Origin: Protonemura montana
Lineage: Eukaryota > Arthropoda > Insecta > Plecoptera > Nemouridae
Direction: 5' to 3'
Length of the DNA stretch: 64,000 nt
NCBI GenBank assembly: GCA_947568835.1
Contig: OX387607.1
Coordinates: forward strand, 16,233,701-16,297,700
Shown: in pieces, positions 36,401 to 47,178 of the stretch
How the letters are laid out: every line of letters begins with the position of its first letter
Position numbering within the stretch: position 1 is the stretch's first letter
Position numbers and translations under genes: made by a program
The notes under the pieces: generated by a model
What the model was told of the DNA's origin: nothing
Databases searched by the model: none
Seen by the model: only the letters and a program-made list of their open reading frames with translations

Positions 36401-38087
36401 CCTAACCACCGTCAGACGCTGGCGGTTTTTGCACAATGCCTGCGATTATTTATCAATTTCTTTAGATTACAGCCCCCGGCTGGATTACCGCGACAACGTC
36501 TCGGGTTGTCGGTCAAACGGTTTGACCCTTCAAAGCAACACCGCTCACCGCAATTGTGTGCAATAAAGACACGCCCCTCTGCGTTTGTCACGTTCATAGC
36601 ATTTCTTATCCTTCCGATTTTGGAGCTACCTTTAAGCTGCCGCAGGTAAAACGTTGAGGCTTGATCAAGATCGTGGAGATATTTTAATAATTACCACATA
36701 TAAACTAATCAATCAGTTCAGCGCCGAAGTAATCTGTTTCTGTCATTTGTTATTATCGTATTTGCCGTTAAAATCTTTGCTACTTTGTCCTGGCAATGAT
36801 TTTCAGATATTTTCCGTACAGCCTAAGACATGAGTTTACCGTCAAATGTCAATTAAAATCAAGTTTAATGACAAGTAAAGCAAGATCAAAGAGTGTGGTA
36901 ATTAACCAGAATAATCAGGAAGATACTGAAGTTTTGCTCTAGGTTAGAATGCCTCTCAATTCTTTAGGATACAGCTTCAATAAAATCATGCCCATGTGAA
37001 GGCTTACTTTACCGAACGGTTTGTCGTGTTGGAAACATTGGTTCTCATGAGATCACCGAAGTTAAGCAACACTGCGCAGAGTCAGGTTTTGGATGGGTGA
37101 CCATCATACACATGACCAGTTCTGTTTGGGAGAGAGGTTGGAGGGATGTAAGTTAGCAACACTGTGCTGGGTCAGGTTTTGGATGGGTGACCATCATACA
37201 CATGACCAGTTCTGTTCGGGAGAGAGGTTGGAGAGATGAAAGTTTAGCAACACTGCGCTGGGTCAGGTAATGAATGGGTGACCGTCATACACATGACCAG
37301 TTCTGTACGGAAGAAAGGGTTGGAGGGATGAAAGTTAGTACAGCAACTTCACTCGCCTTGCTTACCAACCTCTCGACAGCATGGATTTGTGGAGGAATCC
37401 TGTTGTTCGCGTTGTACCGTCCTTCGGAAGGGACGTTAAGCCGGTGGTCCCCTTGGTCTTCGACAGGAGTAAGCTACGTGCCGACACCGGGTTTCCGTTC
37501 CTCTCTTCTAGTCTAGGTTAGGTTCATCATCATCCACTCATTCACCGACGCCATTAGACCAGTGCCGTATGACCCGTTATCAAAACAGTGCGTCGTTAAA
37601 CACCACAAATAAATCAAGACTTACCTTCATCTAAATCCGAGGGATCCGACACAATATCGTTCATGAACCCGTACGCCTGCTCTAGTTGGTCCCAAAGCCA
37701 AGACTTGGGGCGAGCAACGTTCTGCACCGAGAAGTCCTGAAGCTCGTTGGTTGCCTCCAGGAAAGTCTTCTTGGGTCGCAAGTCCATCGCGTCCTGCACC
37801 TGTCTGACCCGGCTAACCGGAGGATGCGAGTGATTGACAGAACCACCCTGACCAGTCGCCACCGGGATGTAAACACGCTTCGCTGATCGCTCGATTTTCA
37901 ACACCGGCAACAAATCAGAAAAAACACTGCCACTTAGCGTCGAACCGGCACCGTTTTCCGAAACATTTTCATTCACTTTTGCGACACTTGCGTTATTTTC
38001 GCTTGCGATTTTCCGAATTTCCACCGCATTTTCAGCGGCGACGAGAGCGACGCACGCGAAAATGAGCGTTAGACGTGTAAACGCCAT
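33446..38087 (-). CDS. Osiris-like protein 3, three exons
   Basis: Exons 38087-37625, 35826-35632 and 33624-33446 give 278 aa to the first stop. Exon 1 has a signal peptide (about residues 1-18), lacks the C-x7-C pair, and ends DLDEG. Donor GTAAGT, acceptor GTTCGCAG, phase 1. Exon 2 starts RAKKKKKK and encodes the hydrophobic segment (ILFFLIKLVIGLKVLLMGVL...). It ends at donor AAAGGTAAAT in phase 1 and is symmetric (195 nt). Exon 3 has a strong acceptor (GGTCTTTCTCAG) and is rich in His, Ser and Pro; it reaches TGA after SYPHKP. The frame continues beyond that stop (see the extension entry). The AQxLAY motif is absent. Membership in the family rests on gene position, intron phase, and the basic-hydrophobic module; the sequence is divergent. 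Confidence 0.8.
34510..34950. other. GC-richer open segment inside intron 2 of gene 3
   Basis: Both strands are open here: a plus-strand frame to 34882 (up to 117 codons; first ATG near 34603) and a minus-strand frame 34950-34510. Composition is richer in GC than the surrounding intron, with an acceptor-like TTGTAG near 34515-34520 on the plus strand. The plus-strand product is Arg/Ser-rich with no domain I recognise. It could be a nested exon of another gene or chance; evidence is weak. Confidence 0.2.
37010..37615 (+). mobile_element. 5S-derived SINE at the 5' splice site of Osiris gene 3 (copy d)
   Basis: Full-length copy: head CCGAACGGTTTGTCGTG, 5S-like segment (GATCACCGAAGTTAAGCAAC), further 91-bp units, then the body (GGAAGGGACGTTAAGCCGG) and tail AAACACCACAAATAAATC. 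It is antisense to gene 3. Its tail ends about nine bases from the exon-1 donor. Likely target-site copies are AAGGCTTACTT (36999-37009) and AAGACTTACCT (37616-37626); they differ by two transitions, and the second includes the donor (CTTAC is GTAAG on the minus strand). Confidence 0.88.
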
Positions 38088-38164
38088 GGCTTTCGAGGAT
38101 CGTCTGCTAGTCTCGAGTGCTACTCTCCCATCCCAAATGATGACGACTTCACCTTAGCGAGGCG

Positions 38165-38197
38165 ACTGATATTCATTCATACGTTAGACTACTTATA
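38165..38197 (-). promoter_or_regulatory. core promoter of Osiris gene 3
   Basis: TATAAG (38197-38192, within ATATATAAGT on the minus strand) lies about 28 bp upstream of an initiator match TCAGT (38169-38165). The ATG is at 38087, giving a 5' UTR of about 80 nt. Confidence 0.7.
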
Positions 38198-38199
38198 TA

Positions 38200-39000
38200 T
38201 TCACTGTATTTACAATGACTCCAGTGGGACAAGAAAGCAAAACAAAAAATAAAATACAAATAAAAATATGGTAGGTGTAATTTCGTGCGAGATTTTTAAA
38301 TCAATTGATTAGTCTCCCCTCTGACCTTCGGACGCATAAAAGCAACTCATTGCTGGGGATCGGATCTCTGCGTTCATTGGTCGGCGCCGACAAAGGGTGG
38401 GGAATCAAAAGTAGAATCGACCCCAAGACCAATACATCTCAAAAGTTTTACCAGTGGAACGCAACGTGCTTTGCGAATTATGCGCATTTGCACTGAAATA
38501 AAAATCCTAGCGTAATGCACGACTGCAAATAGTGATTATTACTTGTGTGCAGTTTTTAAAAAAGGGTCTAATTAAAATGCAAGGGACCATGCGCTTGGCT
38601 GGATCGTTGCATGCAAATCATCTTTATGATGGATAGGTGACGGGTCATAGGTTAGTTTATAAGAAAGATCGAAGACAATGGCGACACGATCTCGTTCTTG
38701 CAGTGAATCGTGGATGTGTTGGATTTGAAATTTAATTGGTGGGACCGTGTCATCTTTGTGGTAATTCTAGGCTTTCGTTGGGTGACATTACGATTCGAGT
38801 GCGTGCCCCATGTCTCTACGCATGTCGTTTGGGTGACACGTGTGGTGAAATATTTCAGTGTTTTGTCTCACTCGCTCGCGCGGAATCACGATCGATGAGA
38901 GTTTTTGACACAGATCGATTCGGGTCGGAAAATAAGGAAATTTATGTTAATGAATTTGTATGATGGTTTTTAGACTCATGTCTACTTGATTTATCCTCAG
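38200..39000. other. noncoding stretch between Osiris genes 3 and 4
   Basis: Open frames at 38305-38496 and 38710-38963 show no domains. Nothing else is identified until the foldback element at about 38960. Confidence 0.5.
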
Positions 39001-39121
39001 CACAAGTTTTAAGAAAAACTATTTGAACTGGGTTTTAAATGCTAAGTAAAGGGCTACTAAATTTAGGGAAATTTAGTAGCCCTTTACTTAGCATTCAAAA
39101 CCAGTTGAAATAGTTTTTCTA
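38961..39121. mobile_element. foldback element (long hairpin)
   Basis: A near-perfect palindrome spans 39012-39120. The left arm runs AGAAAAACTATTTGAACTGG to CTACTAAATTT; the right arm is its reverse complement, with only a few bases between. The segment 38961-39031 recurs in inverted, rearranged form at 44774-44865, so this is a dispersed repeat and not a unique hairpin. It resembles a MITE or foldback transposon. Confidence 0.8.
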
Positions 39122-39376
39122 AGTTTGTATGATGATTTGAAAGTAGATGGGATTTTAGGGATGAGTAAAAGGTATTGATAGAAAAGAATTGATGATGTAA
39201 ATAAAAATCTGATATGACCAGACAAATCAATTTAACATTTTCTCAGCTGTTAAGTCATTTATGAATACATTTTGATAAAAAATTGTTAATCGCATGAAAA
39301 TCGGCAACAAATCTCTGCTAATCGGACCGATTTTATCATTTATTAAACCGAAATTTCCAACTGGTAAACCAATTTT

Positions 39377-39576
39377 NNNNNNNNNNNNNNNNNNNNNNNN
39401 NNNNNNNNNNNNNNNNNNNNNNNNNNNNNNNNNNNNNNNNNNNNNNNNNNNNNNNNNNNNNNNNNNNNNNNNNNNNNNNNNNNNNNNNNNNNNNNNNNNN
39501 NNNNNNNNNNNNNNNNNNNNNNNNNNNNNNNNNNNNNNNNNNNNNNNNNNNNNNNNNNNNNNNNNNNNNNNNNNNN
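39377..39576. other. assembly gap, 200 N
   Basis: Exactly 200 N bases, a conventional placeholder length, so the true size is unknown. Open frames spanning it are artefacts. The flanks show no coding sequence. Confidence 0.99.
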
Positions 39577-40077
39577 AACGAAAGTCGGTGCCATTTGAAT
39601 TCAAAATGTATTTCACTTTTCAACCGTCTCTTGCCGGAGTTGGTCGACATTTTGTCTAAATGTTAATCCAGGTCGTGCGATTGCGGCACAGCACCGACTC
39701 GAGTGTGAATAATTCAATAATGATAATCTCGCAGTCGCATGTAACGTGGCTCATTATGTGTCGTCGTTCGGCCGAAATGTTGGCGTCCTAATCGCGGTAA
39801 TCGACGCCCCAATGTTTCGAGGCGTTGCAATGCACGGATGATCTTGAACGAAATATCAGCAGGAAGAAGACGACGATTATCTACGGACTTTGTGAAAAGG
39901 GACGACGCATTGTTGCCAGTTTGGTTCAATTTATTGCACATTGTCGCCATTGCGATGCTAATATATTGTCCACGATTTTAAGTTTATTTTTATTTAGAAG
40001 TCTGAGTTGGTTTTTGTTTCAATCATTTTCAGTAATGAATCTTATTTTCTTGCCTGTGGTCATTGTTTGGTTATGAT
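39577..40077. other. noncoding stretch
   Basis: Between the assembly gap and a 5S SINE. Small open frames on both strands have no domain. Confidence 0.5.
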
Positions 40078-40592
40078 TCTTGTGTTTAACGACGCACTGT
40101 TTTGACAACTGGCCATGCGGCACTGGTCTAATGGCGTCGGTGACTGAGTGGATAATGATAAGGATGATTAACCTAACCTAGCCTAGAAAGTAGGAGGGGA
40201 GACCCGGTGCCGGAACGTAGCCTATACTCCTGTCGAAGACCAAGGGGACCACCGGCTTAACGTCCCTTCCGAAGGACGGTACAACGCGAACAACAGGATT
40301 CCTCCACAAATCCATGCTGTCGAGAGGTTGATAAGCAAGGCGAGTGAAGTTGCTGTACTAACTTTCATCCCTCCAACCTCTCACCCGAACAGAACTGGTC
40401 ATATGTATGATGGTCACCCATCCAATACCTGACCCAGCGAAGTGTTGCCTAACTTTCATCCCTCAAACCTCTCACCCGAACAAAACTAGTCATGTGTATG
40501 ATGGTCACCCATCCAATACCTGACCCAGCGCAGTGTTGCTTAACTTTCATCCCTCCAACCTCTCACCCGAACAGAAATGGTCATGTTCGGGT
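40078..40592 (-). mobile_element. 5S-derived SINE (copy e)
   Basis: Minus-strand copy. The tail is at the left (GTGTTTAACGACGCACTG), the body contains the reverse complement of GGAAGGGACGTTAAG, and repeated 91-bp 5S-like units extend to about 40590 (CACCCATCCAATACCTGACC recurs at about 40405 and 40507). The extreme 5' head is missing or has diverged. Confidence 0.87.
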
Positions 40593-40599
40593 CATGGCT

Positions 40600-41331
40600 T
40601 TACGATGCTTCTGAATTATCTGTCCTGTCAAAGATGGATTCGATCGAAATCGATCATAGTTCAGAAGGAATAAAAACGTTATGCAGATTTTTATCTCGGT
40701 AACACTTATATGTTGATTTGTAGAATGTAATTTATTATGTTTGAATACAAGAAGTGTCAACACATTGCATTGTTCAATGAATAACAGTAAGTCAATTATC
40801 ATAACATCTGATTATCATAATTCAAAGTCTGATTATGTCGGGTTCATATGCGAAAGAGAACGAATCAATCTTGTCTTCAAAGAGGCAGGAAGCATTGCTG
40901 ACAACACAACAAAGCGCAGGATTTTTTAATGGATTTAAGGTTGGTACGACTGCATTGATAGGCTTGGTCGTATGAAACTTTCTTTGGAAACTTAATAACG
41001 GCGAGATTAATCTTATCTTTGATTATGTTACTTTCAAGTCTAGATTAGATTTGTGCTAAAACTACACGGGATCTTAATTACTAACTATAAGACAATGTAA
41101 TCTGCTAGCATAGGAACGAATGCAAGAAAATACTGCTAATAGGCAAGACTCTTTGGACTATAACCTAACTATAATTGCCTTTCTTAGACTATAGGAATGC
41201 TAATAGGAATCTACCATTTCTCAGTTTGATTCTGATCACCAAATAATTTAATATTTAAAAACTATTCAACAATAAATTACTATAAAAATGGTATCATAGC
41301 CAACCATGACTCGAGGAACTAGTGCAATAAT
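40600..41331. other. noncoding stretch, 3' flank of Osiris gene 4
   Basis: AT-rich; no gene seen. It should include the 3' UTR of gene 4. Confidence 0.5.
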
Positions 41332-44300
41332 TTAAGCTTGCGGTTTTTGGCCACCGAACGCCATCTCGTGAACGTCAACGTCTTGGATTTTATGACCGTC
41401 CGCAGCAAATAGGACCGATCCTGACGGCACAAAGTCATCCTCGAGTGACTTGCCACCCCTGAGGCGGTCGGATAGGGTGAGAGGTATCACCCTCTGTTCA
41501 TCGAGGACCGTAGGAGTGGCTTGGACCTCGTCCTCGGTATCGAAACTGCGACCGTACGAGCTGTGGCCGTAGCTCTCGTGATGACCACCGCCCCCGCCGC
41601 CTCCACCGCCGCCTCCACCGCTGCTATGTCCGCCGCCTCCACCACCGCCTCCGTGGCCGTGTTCGACGTGCTGGACTTCACTGGAGTGTGTGTGCGAGTT
41701 GGAGTAGACTGGTTTCTGGATGATCTCATAGTGGACTCCCTTCGATCCGCCGCCTGCAAAAGTTGGGATAAATTATAGCAATGAACAAACTGGAGGGAAT
41801 AAGGGACGCTATTTGGTATGGGAGCGGTTTTTTTAATTAAAAATACTAGGGGAGCCGCAGGGTAATACCGGTAAAATCTGAGGTAAATACCTGCAAAATA
41901 ACCTAAAAACAACATTTTTATTAGCGTTAAAGGAGGTCAATAGGTTCCGCCACCATCGAATCCAATATGGCCGCTTACGAAGATGTTTGTTGCACCCTAC
42001 CGAACCTAAGACCCCAGTGCGTCTACATGGCTTTGAAACAACGAATGACTTGCCAATTGTTTCTGCGGATCCAGTTGGCGGAGATAATTGGCTGAACTAA
42101 TCTGCAGTTATGCGGGAAGTTAATTCATCTTGCTGCTAATTTCCTGTCTGCGCATGACCGTTCATCTACCACGCGATCTATCGAATCAATCCCAATCGAT
42201 CGCTCATGTTGTTATGATCTCAGTTTTCCCAGTTTTTATAAATAATTTTTGGTATTCTGATTTTATATCACGTTTTTTCATCTATTGCTCGCTTTAGTTC
42301 CCACTCAGGGATGAAACTTCATCCCCCTAATTAAATACAATCAATATAATTAGTGGCATAACAACGGCGACCTCCCACTCGCTAATCAACTCGCTATCTG
42401 GTTACACGGCGATTACAACAAGGCCAGTATCGCCTGCAGCCGGCATTACGTCATCTCAGAAAGGATATAATCAGTTATTTAGCCTCTCAGCGTCAGACGG
42501 GGGTATAGCTCAGTGGTAGAGCATTCGACTGCAGATCGAGAGGTCCCCGGTTCAAATCCGGATGCCCCCTGAAATTTTTTAATTCGGTAGATCGATAGCT
42601 TTGCAAGGAATGATCTGCGAGGATTTAATTAATTTTAGTCTAGTCATTTAAATGTCTTAATATACTTGAATTATTCTATTTAAGAGAATTATTCTGACGT
42701 TTTTGCTCTGTGCAGCTGGCTTCGACCTAAAGTTGCCACGAATGGGTCATGTCATGACCGGATCCTTATTTGCATCTAACAGACCACTAGGTCACTGACA
42801 GAGACATTTTAATTGCTCGTTAGTTTAATCAATCAAATTATATCTGCCACGTTGCTAAGAAACAATTCCAGAAGCAGCTCTTAAAGGTCGTCATTTCGTT
42901 TCTAAAGCCGCGTAGCGGGCGTGCGAAAATGCGTACACGCACATATTTGGGAGTCTTTTGAATTTCTCGACGCACCGGACAAAAGATTCGCTAGAGAATA
43001 GATCTTATTGATTGCCAGTTTGGCTTTAGGAGGACAGGAGTTTGTGAGCTGAAAGGTCAGCGGCTACTTAGCCTATTTGGCAGTTTTGGTCTTTCATTTG
43101 GATTCAAAAAGATGTTCTTCAATTTGCTTTTGTGCACGACCCTTTTTTTTCGGTGGCCAAATTTTGGACATGGCCCCACGACCCACGCAGGCCAACTACG
43201 ACGCCAACGAACTGTGAATGTAAAATTCTTTAGAATTTTTTTCGGGCCTTCAAATTGCTTCACTGGTCATATCGGTCACAAGGAAACTAATGATAGTTTT
43301 CTGGCAAAAGTCCGCTACACTTTCGGACTCATTCGCTATCGAAACTTTGTGGCATTTCTTGTGACTTGGTTTTGAAAACTATTCCGATCATGAGTCATGA
43401 AGAATATAATTGCAGTCTTTACTATTGTGGCCAGATATTGGGTCAGTGGCGATGACAGGGTCGCCGAAGAGGATCAGAACAATCACGCCTAAAACTGAGT
43501 CGTGGGAAGTTTTAACAAAAGTACGGACGATAACAAAGTCTAATTTAACTAATTAACTGCATTGCTGCTTGCGAGTAATTGTCTATCACGTGTCATCTTC
43601 GGAGAGATGACGTCAGATAGTCTTGCATTGTACCAAATCACAAAACAGAAAGATAAAAAAATAGATAAATTTAAAAAAATAGGCTAACGAAGAAGAGTCA
43701 AATTTAGGATGAAATCTTATTTACATTGCAAACGCTTGCAATGCGCGGGGTATTTTATTATTAAAAACACTATCACCGTCTCAAAAATTGATGCCCAAAC
43801 GTTTGCATCAATTTTGGGCATCAATTTATGAGACGGTTATAGTGTTGTTAATAATAAAAAAAGAGTCAAATTTGCTGCTCCATTTAGAACAAATCAGGTC
43901 ACAGGAGACCACTGACATTATTAAAAAACAACTCAACTTTAAGACAAAAACCAAATGATTTTGAAAAGGTATATCTATCCGGTTGATTTTGTTCGCATTG
44001 TACCTGCCTTTTATGATCAACATTTATAAAAATCAAATCGAATCTACTTCAGTAAAGTTGCGAGGAATTGGCTATGTTGACCAACTTCTTCTTCAAATTG
44101 GTATCTCAGCAAATCAAGACCGTTGCTAATTTCCTTAAAACAAGATTATTTGAATTCCAGTGATAAATATATTTCTCTGGCAGGGATATTGGCTTGAGTC
44201 GCTTCAATAACTACAATGGCATCCTATCTACGATAATACTAAAATTAAATAAATTCTAAACAGGCTAACGAGGCACTAATTATGTACAAATAACGCTATT

Positions 44301-45829
44301 TGCGGGTTTTTTTAGTGGCTTTTTAGTGCCATACAACTAGTTGTTAAATAAAAAAAGGTGCGTCGTCAAGGAAAAGAGGTGCATTTTATAAGGGTACCTG
44401 CGAGACCTTTAAGCCCAACGATTGCAGAGAGCATCATGGCAAGAAGTCCAGTCATCAACGCCTTGCCGGCAATCATGGCGATAGCACCCATCATGATGGG
44501 TCCCAGGGTGCCAGCCATCATCATACCCGCTGCCAGTAACATGCCGTAGCCACCCTTGTCTTTGCCGCCCCCGAAACCGCCGCCGCCGCCGCCACCGAAC
44601 CCACCCTTGCGTCCTAGGGATGGAGAAAAATGTGGTGTTAGCGACTTAGCAGAGATTTCCTGCACTTATTAAAATCGAGACAAAACATTTAAAAAACGAA
44701 GAACCAAAGTTATAGGTTCTAACTCAAATTTGGAGCACATTTTTCTTTCATAAAAGAAATCACAGAAAGCCCATTAGTTTTAAGAAAAACTATTTGAACT
44801 GGGTTTTTCTTAAAACTAGTGCTAAGGATAAATCAAGTAGACATGAGTCTAAAAACCATCATAAAGCTCATTAGTATTCTTTGCCCCAAAATCTGGCTTC
44901 TCCCTCTAACTAAATTATCTCTCGGCTTCAAACTAGGTTTAAAGCAACTCAGTGAACAAAATGTATTCCCTTTTTTTCAGGAAAATCTGGGAAACTTTCA
45001 AAGTATCAACCCCTTAACGTGTGTGTAGTGGTTATTTTTGCTCTGCCACTGAAACTCTGAACCATACGAGTTGGAATCTCTGTCAGTGAAGAATAATTGA
45101 GTAGCAAATGCAAGATTCACATAATCTCCAGCTGGTTCCGTTTCCGATTGTCCTTTTCTCACGGCGTTAGCCACACGAGCTTTGAACACAGCGTAGGTAT
45201 ATTTTCTGCACATTTCGAAGAAGCTGTGATATTTAAATTTTAACCGAACGCTTATTTTTCTATTCTGTGCCTGAAATTTTCAACCCCGGTCACTTTCAGG
45301 CGACAGTCAAACTTGACAAAAACTCACCAAGTTCAAAGTTCTGTTCGCCGAACTGCCTCGCACTGGCAAAGCTCTCCTTGTCAAACATCTTAAAGTTGAT
45401 AGAGTGCGAACTGAGATAAGACGTCACCCTTTTCATGAGGAACGCGTCCAGTCTTGCATCGATGTCATTGGGGTGCTCCTTTGCCAGACTTGCTGCCAAC
45501 TCTGCCGGCAACGGTGAGCTCACATTTTCCTTGACTATCATCACCCCCGGCACGATTTGGTAATCTTCAGCTGCTGCTAAACGATCCACAAAGCTAACGA
45601 CGTCTAACTTCAAACAAGTGGTTGTATATTTGTTGGCGCAACCCTTGTTCACGATTTTCTCCATGAATTCCTCGGGTGTTTTCGCGACGTTGTTTCGTTT
45701 CCATGTCCTTGTCGTGAACAAACTGCCCTGTGTGGCCGATTCATATTCTGCGTTCACACTGTTGTAGCTAAACACTGCTACCACTACGACAACGAGGGTC
45801 AAAACACGGGTTTTACTATTGATAATCAT
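41332..45829 (-). CDS. Osiris family protein 4, three exons
   Basis: Exons 45829-45328, 44613-44398 and 41753-41332 give 379 aa. Exon 1 has a signal peptide (about 27 aa), C64 and C72 (C-x7-C), FVDRLAAAE, and LSSHSINFKM, and ends NFELG. Donor GTGAGT, acceptor CATCCCTAG, phase 1. Exon 2 is symmetric (216 nt, phase 1-1): RKGG, a glycine run, then a hydrophobic segment rich in Met, Ala and Gly (LLAAGMMMAGTLGPIMMGAI...). Exon 3, after acceptor CTTTTGCAG, has a His/Gly-rich tract and ends in HEMAFGGQKPQA, an AQxLAY-like motif. That motif confirms exon 3, which a single-frame scan would miss because a longer open frame runs in another phase. Intron 2 (about 2.6 kb) contains a tRNA-Cys gene and a palindromic composite-element copy. 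Confidence 0.92.
42499..42570 (+). tRNA. tRNA-Cys (anticodon GCA), antisense in intron 2 of Osiris gene 4
   Basis: The 72-nt sequence starts GGGGGTATAGCTCAGTGGTA and ends GATGCCCCCT, folding into a standard cloverleaf with anticodon GCA in the loop CTGCAGA. The A box and B box (GGTTCAAATCC) are intact. Compared with the usual animal tRNA-Cys, the T-stem base next to the acceptor stem is A where G is expected, giving one mismatch. It is otherwise canonical and probably functional. Confidence 0.95.
43723..43860. repeat. palindromic composite-element copy (copy 6) in intron 2 of gene 4
   Basis: The inverted repeat runs 43768-43844, from CACTATCACCGTCTC to GAGACGGTTATAGTG. It is flanked on the left by the conserved GCAAACGCTTGCAATGCGCG and TATTTTATTATTA. 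As in copy 2, the tRNA-like core has been lost and two right ends face each other. Confidence 0.8.
44774..44865. repeat. dispersed repeat related to the foldback at 38961-39121
   Basis: Contains AAGAAAAACTATTTGAACTG and, in inverted orientation, the segment matching 38961-39010 (AAATCAAGTAGACATGAGTC). It lies in intron 1 of Osiris gene 4 (44614-45327). Internal sequence forms a small hairpin (GTTTTAAG...CTTAAAAC). Confidence 0.75.
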
Positions 45830-45959
45830 GGCCGGTGAATTGAATCAGTTAGGCCTTATGATAAAAAAAAAACTGATCGAATTTCTGTAACTACACTATG
45901 TCGATGCACTCGCTCTAGTGTTGGATTTGTTGTGACTTCATTTGAAACGTGTACGTAGC

Positions 45960-45966
45960 TTTTATA
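45960..45966 (-). promoter_or_regulatory. TATA box of Osiris gene 4
   Basis: On the minus strand GGTATAAAAGC lies about 130 bp before the ATG at 45829. The expected start lies near TTTCAAATG at about 45935-45945. It is the strongest TATA match upstream of any gene here. Confidence 0.7.
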
Positions 45967-45969
45967 CCA

Positions 45970-47178
45970 ACATTCAACTGTATCGGTTATTTTGTTTAAA
46001 AAATTGTGTAAAACCGTTTTTTTTTTGTGTTTTTTTTTCAAATTTAAAACTAGGACGCTTTTACTTGTCTCTCATTCTCTGCCTCTCTTGCTCGTCGATT
46101 CTTTGCCGTCGATCGCAGAAAAGCAAAGGAGATTGTTGCACTGTGATTGGTCACTCAAGTAGCTACCGATTTAGAAGCGTTGTGAAAGATCGGTGATCCA
46201 AGAAATGGAGATATATGTATACAAAATAGTTTTAGTGGAGCGTGACAAAATGTTTAAAGAACCACGGCGGGGATAAAAGAATGTGATTTGAATTGAAGCT
46301 TCTTAGCTGGCATTGATAATGTCATAGAAGAATATAATTCGCGGTCAGCGTTTAACAAAAAGCGTCAGTTTTATCACTGTTTATGGTGTTAGAAAAGACA
46401 TTTGGGATGATGTTGGACATTCTCTTTCTGGATCTCTGCAGAGTTTTTCCCTGCGATAATGTTGCAAATCATTCCGTTTTGCCGGTAAGATCTATTGGTT
46501 TAGTACATTTTGCTCTAGTTGGCCAACTAATTGCTATCACCAATAAACAAGCAATCGAATCAAACTCATTCATAATGTTTTCTACGTTTTAATTCCACAT
46601 GTCTAGCTTCGTAATTGATACATTACCTTTAAGACAATAACATATTAGTTACCTGTTTTTGTAATTAACTTCATTCAATGAATGGTAATCATATACATAC
46701 ATACTTGCATCAAAATCACCTGCGAGTACATATGTGTACAAAAAGCCAACTAACTTGTATGTATTATCAGTAAATATAAATTAAAATATTAAATAGAAAA
46801 GGAAGACTGTTTCCTTACAGTCATTGTCCCAATAAACTACTCTCGACTTCGATAAGAAAATATTTAATAGCTAAAAAAAAAACTCTAGTTCCATCGGTGC
46901 ATCAAATTACACTGCATTGGAATGCAATAAAAACGCATCATTGTAATAATGTCCGTAGTGTAATTGCTCTGAACTGGAGAGAGATTGTGTTGAGAAAGAA
47001 GTGCAGATTTGAATTGTTGCGTCTGAGTTATTGTTTGCTGCTGGCGATTTGATCTGATGGTTGTTGTGAACAACTTATTGGACAATTGAAGTCATTGCCA
47101 CGTTTTAACGAGACGACATTGAGCTCGCTTCGTATCCATCTTGTCTGGCCCTTGCCAAGATAGAACTCTAGAGACAAT
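45970..47178. other. noncoding stretch between Osiris genes 4 and 5
   Basis: No gene recognised. AT-rich with short ATACATAC-type repeats near 46693-46705. Confidence 0.5.

Noticed and set aside
39227-39659. Open frames across the N-run
   Set aside because: Produced only by translating unknown bases.
41487-41915. 142-codon minus-strand frame at exon 3 of gene 4
   Set aside because: It runs through the intron and reads exon 3 in the wrong phase; the correct phase is fixed by the splice acceptor and the terminal HEMAFGGQKPQA motif.
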